The notes beneath the pieces were generated by a model. That model saw nothing but the letters and a program-made list of their open reading frames with translations. It was not told the origin of the DNA and searched no databases. 19,876 nucleotides of DNA, taken from DYCT01 sp051875715. Its GTDB lineage: Bacteria; Bacteroidota; Bacteroidia; Bacteroidales; Bacteroidaceae. The DNA lies in assembly GCA_051875715.1 (NCBI GenBank), contig JBJEHD010000025.1, positions 1 to 19,876 on the forward strand, in the 5' to 3' direction. Shown piece by piece: positions 15,927 through 19,876 of the stretch (the stretch's first letter is position 1; each line of letters opens with the position of its first letter). Both the position numbers and the translations under genes were made by a program.

Positions 15927-17333
15927 ATGGATGTAGTATCATTTTTTGCTGGATGTGGTGGCCTTGATTTAGGATTTGAGCAAGCCGGATTCCACGTGGT
16001 TTGGGCGAATGAGTCCGAGCCAGCAGTACGTGATACCTACGTCAGAAATCATCCAAAAACCAGATTCGTCCTACAAGATATTCGTGAAATCAATCCCAAG
16101 GATATCCCCGACTGCGATGGCTTCATTGGCGGCCCCCCATGCCAACCTTGGAGCGTAGCAGGCAAGAGAAAGGGGCTTGATGACCAAAGAGGCCAATTAT
16201 TTCTCGTTTACATCGAAATAATCAAAGTCAAAAAGCCTAAATTCTTTTTGATAGAGAACGTAAAGGGTTTACTTGACAAAAAATTCCAAGATGTATTTGA
16301 TGATTTTTTAAACAGGCTTGACTCCATTGGATACAACGTCCAATGGAAACTTCTTGATGCCGCAGCGTACAAAGTGCCCCAGAACCGAGAACGCGTCTTT
16401 CTAGTCGGATTTCGAAAGGATTTGGACATCACTTTCAAATTTCCCGCCCCGACATGCAATGATCCCATACCACTCAGTAGAGCCATCGGAGACATCACAG
16501 AACCTCCCCGTTGCTTCTTGACAGCAAATATAAAGGGTACAAATCCCATACGTCCAAATCACGACGTATACATAGGACCGTTCGGCTCGTACTACAACAA
16601 AGGCAACAGACGCAGAATGTGGGAACGGCCCTCATTCACGATTCATGCAACCGCCGACCATGTCCCCCTGCATCCCAGTTCGCCAAAGATGATCTATCAT
16701 GGCCACGAGAACTGGTCTTTCCAATCCGATAAAATAAAATTCTACCGCAGGTTGAGCGTCAGAGAGTGCGCCCGCATTCAAACATTTCCAGATAAATTCA
16801 CCTTTGAGTGCCCGGACATCAAAGCACTATATAAGATGATAGGAAACGCAGTACCTCCCCGTCTAGGATACGTTTTAGCAAAAGAAATCATGATGACCTT
16901 GGAGCACGGAAAAACAAGACATCAAACGGAGGCTGTCAAACAACCCTCTCGGACTTCCGTCCTGGTTGGGTATTACAAGGACGAGGCCCATCGATGCCTT
17001 ATCCTTCAGAATCTACTGTATTATGTACGTTCCGATGGCCGAAAGGGGTCCATGTCCAAAGAGGATTGTACGTTAAACCCTCACTACCTACTCCTTCATC
17101 ATCATGAGAAAGCGGAAATCTACGAACTCTACGAAGAAGAACCTTTTATGACAGATGCATCCTATTTAAAAGCACTCGGTTTTGAACTCTCCGGAGATAC
17201 ATATTTGTGCTTCAAACTAAAATCGGCCAAGCAAATAGACCTCAATAATCTCACGAGGCAATCCGACCTACTCAATTCCAACAAAAGGAAATATTCTCCA
17301 TACCTCATCACTCTTAACAGAACAACAGACTGA
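15927..17333 (+). CDS. DNA (cytosine-5-)-methyltransferase with unusual C-terminal extension
   Basis: This 468-residue enzyme is predicted to transfer a methyl group from S-adenosylmethionine to carbon 5 of cytosine in a specific DNA site, protecting it from the nuclease encoded next. The C5 motifs are in the standard order: motif I FFAGCGGLDLGF (6-17), motif IV GGPPCQPWS with catalytic C72, motif VI ENV (110-112), motif VIII QNRERV (152-157), target-recognition region about 170-270, and motif X GNAVPP (306-311). Residues about 328-468 form an extra segment after the catalytic core (PHYLLLHHHEKAEIYELYEE, YLCFKLKSA) that I cannot assign. The ATG at 15927 puts motif I at the usual distance from the N-terminus; an upstream ATG at 15756 would add an atypical leader. 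AT-rich codon use contrasts with the genes to the left, suggesting transfer. The nuclease gene starts five bases after the stop. Confidence 0.93.
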   Translation: MDVVSFFAGCGGLDLGFEQAGFHVVWANESEPAVRDTYVRNHPKTRFVLQDIREINPKDIPDCDGFIGGPPCQPWSVAGKRKGLDDQRGQLFLVYIEIIKVKKPKFFLIENVKGLLDKKFQDVFDDFLNRLDSIGYNVQWKLLDAAAYKVPQNRERVFLVGFRKDLDITFKFPAPTCNDPIPLSRAIGDITEPPRCFLTANIKGTNPIRPNHDVYIGPFGSYYNKGNRRRMWERPSFTIHATADHVPLHPSSPKMIYHGHENWSFQSDKIKFYRRLSVRECARIQTFPDKFTFECPDIKALYKMIGNAVPPRLGYVLAKEIMMTLEHGKTRHQTEAVKQPSRTSVLVGYYKDEAHRCLILQNLLYYVRSDGRKGSMSKEDCTLNPHYLLLHHHEKAEIYELYEEEPFMTDASYLKALGFELSGDTYLCFKLKSAKQIDLNNLTRQSDLLNSNKRKYSPYLITLNRTTD

Positions 17334-17338
17334 AGAAT

Positions 17339-18583
17339 ATGAACAACGATAGCGAACAAATAACTCTTGACAAGAATCTTGTCATCGCTCAAGACCAACC
17401 ACTCACTAGCAAGCAACTTCAAGCATGCCTTGTCAACACCCTCGGCAGAGACAAATGCCGTGTGCTTCGGATACCACAGCGGAAATGGGTTTTGGAATAT
17501 GTAGACGGAGGAAAGATTTTCCATCTCCTGGTGAGAGCCTGCACTTATTTGGGCAACCCTCATCCCATTTATAAAAAAAGAGTGCAGTTTCCTCTGTGGT
17601 TCAATGAGTATGCCAACACCATCAGTCGGCAAAAGTCCGAAATCGATGTTCGCTATGTCGGTATCTACCACTATGGTGACGCACACCATGGCGATAACAT
17701 TGTCTTCGTAGACTTTAAAAAAGAAACTTATCTGGAGAAGAAAGGGAACAACTCGTCGGCTCACGTCTATACCAACGACCTGTTTCAGGCGATGACCTAT
17801 GGCATATTTACCAAAGAAGACTTCTTCGGCAACCGCATTGCTGCAATACGTAAAGACAAACTCCCAAACTACCTCCTGGGCAAAAATACAGGGGAAACCT
17901 CTCTGTTTGACCTGTTCCGCAAATTTAACAACGAGTTCACTTTTGGCCAATGGCTCAAGGCTCTTGACACCATCAAAGAGATGCATCAGCACGAATGGCA
18001 ACATTGGAGACAGGCAGAATGGGCAGGATGGTTTTTAGAATACAAGTTCAACCACTTCACCATCGACCATGACTTAACAAATCAGATGCGCTACATTGGA
18101 AGTTCAATGAAACATGAAGGAGAACTGGACTTTGATATACGCTTTGAAGAAGAAAACTTCTATGGCGACCTGAAGGCAAGCGACATCGCACAACAGGCCA
18201 CGCCAGGTAACGACCAAGAAAACCTCATCGAATGCATCTACCACTTCGACCGGTTTTGGTACGTAATCTACGAGCATGAAACAATAAAAGACAGCGATAA
18301 AGGATACGAAGCCACAAAAGCAAGAAATCGGTACATCAAAAACGTCGACCCATCGTATGAAAAAGACGAAATGTCCTATCACAAACGTATGAAAAACGCC
18401 GTTAAATTCATCAAGATGTCCATCATTGAATTGAATCGCGTGAATTACCGGGAAGCACTGACAGATTTCAAACAAGGACACCAACCCGATGGAAGCGCAC
18501 GAAAGCCAAAGTTTAACATCAATAAGAAGGTGCTAGAGAACGACAATCTCGTTGTATTCCGGTATACCTATACACGACCATGA
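17339..18583 (+). CDS. Predicted type II restriction endonuclease, PD-(D/E)xK type
   Basis: This 414-residue protein is predicted to cut unmethylated DNA at the site protected by the two flanking methyltransferases. A PD-(D/E)xK-like active site is visible in the C-terminal half: E234 in a preceding helix (WAGWFLEYKF), D264 or D266 in GELDFDI, and D277-x-K279 in FYGDLKASD. The N-terminal ~200 residues (RVQFPLWFNEY, DVRYVGIYHYG, NSSAHVYTNDLFQAMTYG) may carry DNA recognition or a separate domain. I recognise the general restriction-enzyme style but cannot name the family or recognition site. It lies between two C5 methyltransferase genes with a 5-base gap before and an ATGA overlap after. Expression after the first methyltransferase gene would favour protection before cutting. 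No controller gene is present. Confidence 0.75.
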   Translation: MNNDSEQITLDKNLVIAQDQPLTSKQLQACLVNTLGRDKCRVLRIPQRKWVLEYVDGGKIFHLLVRACTYLGNPHPIYKKRVQFPLWFNEYANTISRQKSEIDVRYVGIYHYGDAHHGDNIVFVDFKKETYLEKKGNNSSAHVYTNDLFQAMTYGIFTKEDFFGNRIAAIRKDKLPNYLLGKNTGETSLFDLFRKFNNEFTFGQWLKALDTIKEMHQHEWQHWRQAEWAGWFLEYKFNHFTIDHDLTNQMRYIGSSMKHEGELDFDIRFEEENFYGDLKASDIAQQATPGNDQENLIECIYHFDRFWYVIYEHETIKDSDKGYEATKARNRYIKNVDPSYEKDEMSYHKRMKNAVKFIKMSIIELNRVNYREALTDFKQGHQPDGSARKPKFNINKKVLENDNLVVFRYTYTRP

Positions 18584-19776
18584 AATCTTTTAGTTTTATC
18601 GACTTATTCTGCGGCATAGGGGGGTTTCACCAAGCGATGAAATCGCTTGGTGGTGAATGTGTTTTTGCGTGCGACATTGATGAAGACTGCAGAAAAACCT
18701 ATGAAGCCAACTACAACATTGCTCCAGCTGGCGACATCACCAAAATTGCGGCCGAGGATATTCCTGCGCATGACGTTCTCTGTGCCGGATTTCCTTGTCA
18801 GGCATTCTCCAAGGCTGGCAATCGATTAGGCTTCGACGACCCGACAAAAGGAACACTTTTCTTTGACATCTGTCGCATCCTGGCACATCACCACCCTAAA
18901 TACGCCTTGCTGGAAAACGTCAGGAACCTTGCAAGTCATGACCATGGCAATACATGGAAAATCATCCACGACAAGTTGGTTGAACTAGGATATAACCTGC
19001 TTCCCGAACCTGTCATCTTTAGTCCTCACTACGTTGGCATTCCACAACACAGAGAACGTGTATATATCATGTGCGTACGACGTGATATTGGACAGATTCC
19101 GCCATTCTCTTTTGATAAGAGGCACGTCACCCCTTGCTCTATCGACTCCATTTTGCAGGATGACACCGAGATTTCCCCTATTGAAAACTATCGTATTTCT
19201 CCAGACATGGTGGAACTGATTAACTTGTGGAATGAGTTTTTACAGAACATCCAAGTGAAACGATTACCCGGTTTTCCTGTTTGGTCGGACCGACTGTGCG
19301 ACCTCGACCCTCACGAAGACTTGTCACAATATCCTACTTGGAAGCAGAATTTCATCCGAAAGAACCACGAGTTGTACGTCAACAATCGAACGTTTATTGA
19401 TAGATGGCTTGTACGCGCCAAGCAAAATCCGTTGTTTTTTGGAGCAAAAGCAAAATTGGAGTGGCAAGCCGGTCAGACCAAACATCCCGACATTTGGAAA
19501 CAGATTTTCCAGTTACGTCCATCCGGAATCCGTGTAAAAGTAAACAGTTATTTCCCGGCACTGGTAGCAATTGTACAGACATCAATCATTGGCTCCAGGA
19601 AACGCTTCCTAACCCCCAGGGAGTGCGCCCGGCTGCAAAGTTTCCCGGAAAGTTTTCAGCCAGATGTCAAGCAGCCGCAAGCATATAAGCAGTTTGGGAA
19701 CGCAGTAAATGTAGAACTGGTCAAGTATTTCGCCCAGCACATGTTTGATGAAATACCAATTATTGCTGTCCGGTAA
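18580..19776 (+). CDS. Second DNA (cytosine-5-)-methyltransferase
   Basis: This 398-residue enzyme shares the C5-methyltransferase architecture but clearly differs from the first one. Motif I is DLFCGIGGFHQA (8-19), motif IV AGFPCQAFS with catalytic C73, motif VI ENV (108-110), and motif VIII PQHRERV (151-157). A long variable target-recognition region follows at about 200-330 (LWNEFLQ, LPGFPVWSDR, PTWKQNFIR), then motif IX-like LTPRECARLQSFP and motif X GNAVN (373-377). Its ATG overlaps the nuclease stop (ATGA), so the nuclease and this enzyme are probably translated in step. Divergence in the recognition region fits methylation of a different sequence, most simply the opposite strand of an asymmetric site. 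It ends 24 bases before a terminator-like hairpin. All catalytic motifs are intact, so it should be active. Confidence 0.93.
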   Translation: MKSFSFIDLFCGIGGFHQAMKSLGGECVFACDIDEDCRKTYEANYNIAPAGDITKIAAEDIPAHDVLCAGFPCQAFSKAGNRLGFDDPTKGTLFFDICRILAHHHPKYALLENVRNLASHDHGNTWKIIHDKLVELGYNLLPEPVIFSPHYVGIPQHRERVYIMCVRRDIGQIPPFSFDKRHVTPCSIDSILQDDTEISPIENYRISPDMVELINLWNEFLQNIQVKRLPGFPVWSDRLCDLDPHEDLSQYPTWKQNFIRKNHELYVNNRTFIDRWLVRAKQNPLFFGAKAKLEWQAGQTKHPDIWKQIFQLRPSGIRVKVNSYFPALVAIVQTSIIGSRKRFLTPRECARLQSFPESFQPDVKQPQAYKQFGNAVNVELVKYFAQHMFDEIPIIAVR

Positions 19777-19799
19777 AACTTTTGGAGACGATAAAAATT

Positions 19800-19831
19800 A
19801 GGGCTGAGTACCTCGCTTGGCATTCAGCCCT
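19800..19831 (+). terminator. Hairpin terminator after the restriction-modification operon
   Basis: An exact 8-base stem pairs AGGGCTGA (19800-19807) with TCAGCCCT (19824-19831) around a 16-base loop, starting 24 bases after the second methyltransferase stop. It is preceded by an A-rich run (ATAAAAATTA) and followed by a modestly T-rich stretch (TTGTAGTTACCTTTG). It may therefore stop transcription from the left and perhaps also from the right. The T-run is imperfect. Confidence 0.5.
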
Positions 19832-19845
19832 TGTAGTTACCTTTG
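19816..19845 (+). promoter_or_regulatory. Candidate promoter of the gene beyond the right edge
   Basis: TACCTTTG at 19838-19845 is a perfect match to the Bacteroidota -7 element TAnnTTTG. A TTTG-like CTTG (19816-19819) lies 18 bases upstream, slightly short and with one mismatch. The -33-like part falls in the terminator hairpin loop. A possible start codon at 19862, or an in-frame one at 19871, lies just downstream, but too little of that gene is in the window to identify it. Confidence 0.4.
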
Positions 19846-19876
19846 TGTTTTCCCAATAACAATGATAACTATGGAC

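Noticed and set aside
19862..19876. Start of a gene at the right edge
   Set aside because: Only five codons are visible, enough to note a possible ATG after a promoter-like sequence but not to call a gene.

Overview
The window looks like a piece of a high-GC Bacteroidota chromosome, most likely order Bacteroidales. The evidence is two secreted proteins with type IX secretion (T9SS) style C-terminal sorting signals, a fimbrillin-type lipoprotein, a Crp/Fnr regulator of the kind common in this phylum, near absence of Shine-Dalgarno sequences, and candidate promoters of the Bacteroidota type (TTTG about 20 bases upstream of TAnnTTTG). I cannot name the genus. No rRNA, tRNA, transposase, integrase or CRISPR array is visible.

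Layout. (1) 1-172: a cluster of short inverted GCGAGTAC-type repeats beyond the 3' end of a leftward Crp/Fnr regulator gene (173-745, minus). (2) 991-2766, divergent from it: a secreted M6-family zinc metalloprotease with an HExxHxxGxxD site and a short C-terminal sorting-like domain. (3) 2767-3377: a 611-base non-coding region with a protease-proximal hairpin and a pair of diverged repeat units in inverted orientation, REP-like in appearance. (4) 3378-15596: a rightward surface-protein cluster. It holds a 3376-residue multidomain protein (fibronectin III-like, three LamG-like, BACON-like and other modules, ending in a T9SS type A-like sorting domain), a lipoprotein whose ATG overlaps its stop codon, a fimbrillin-family lipoprotein, and a 58-residue small protein whose ATG overlaps the fimbrillin stop. 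(5) 15597-15926: a non-coding boundary where base composition falls visibly. (6) 15927-19776: a compact M-R-M restriction-modification operon with two different C5-cytosine methyltransferases flanking a PD-(D/E)xK nuclease-like protein, followed by a hairpin terminator and the likely promoter of the next gene.

Working together. The surface cluster reads as one transcription unit building or decorating the cell surface: one T9SS-exported giant protein plus two outer-membrane lipoproteins. The giant protein and its coupled lipoprotein share a roughly 75-residue module, with four copies that I can see across the two genes, which suggests that the two products are related in function. The restriction-modification operon is a self-contained, lower-GC unit that was probably acquired. 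Having two m5C methyltransferases for one nuclease predicts a non-palindromic recognition site, with one enzyme protecting each strand.

Most promising for follow-up: the shared module between the giant protein and the lipoprotein, the amphipathic beta-rich centre of the giant protein, the small ORF after the fimbrillin gene, and the unassigned specificity of the M-R-M operon.
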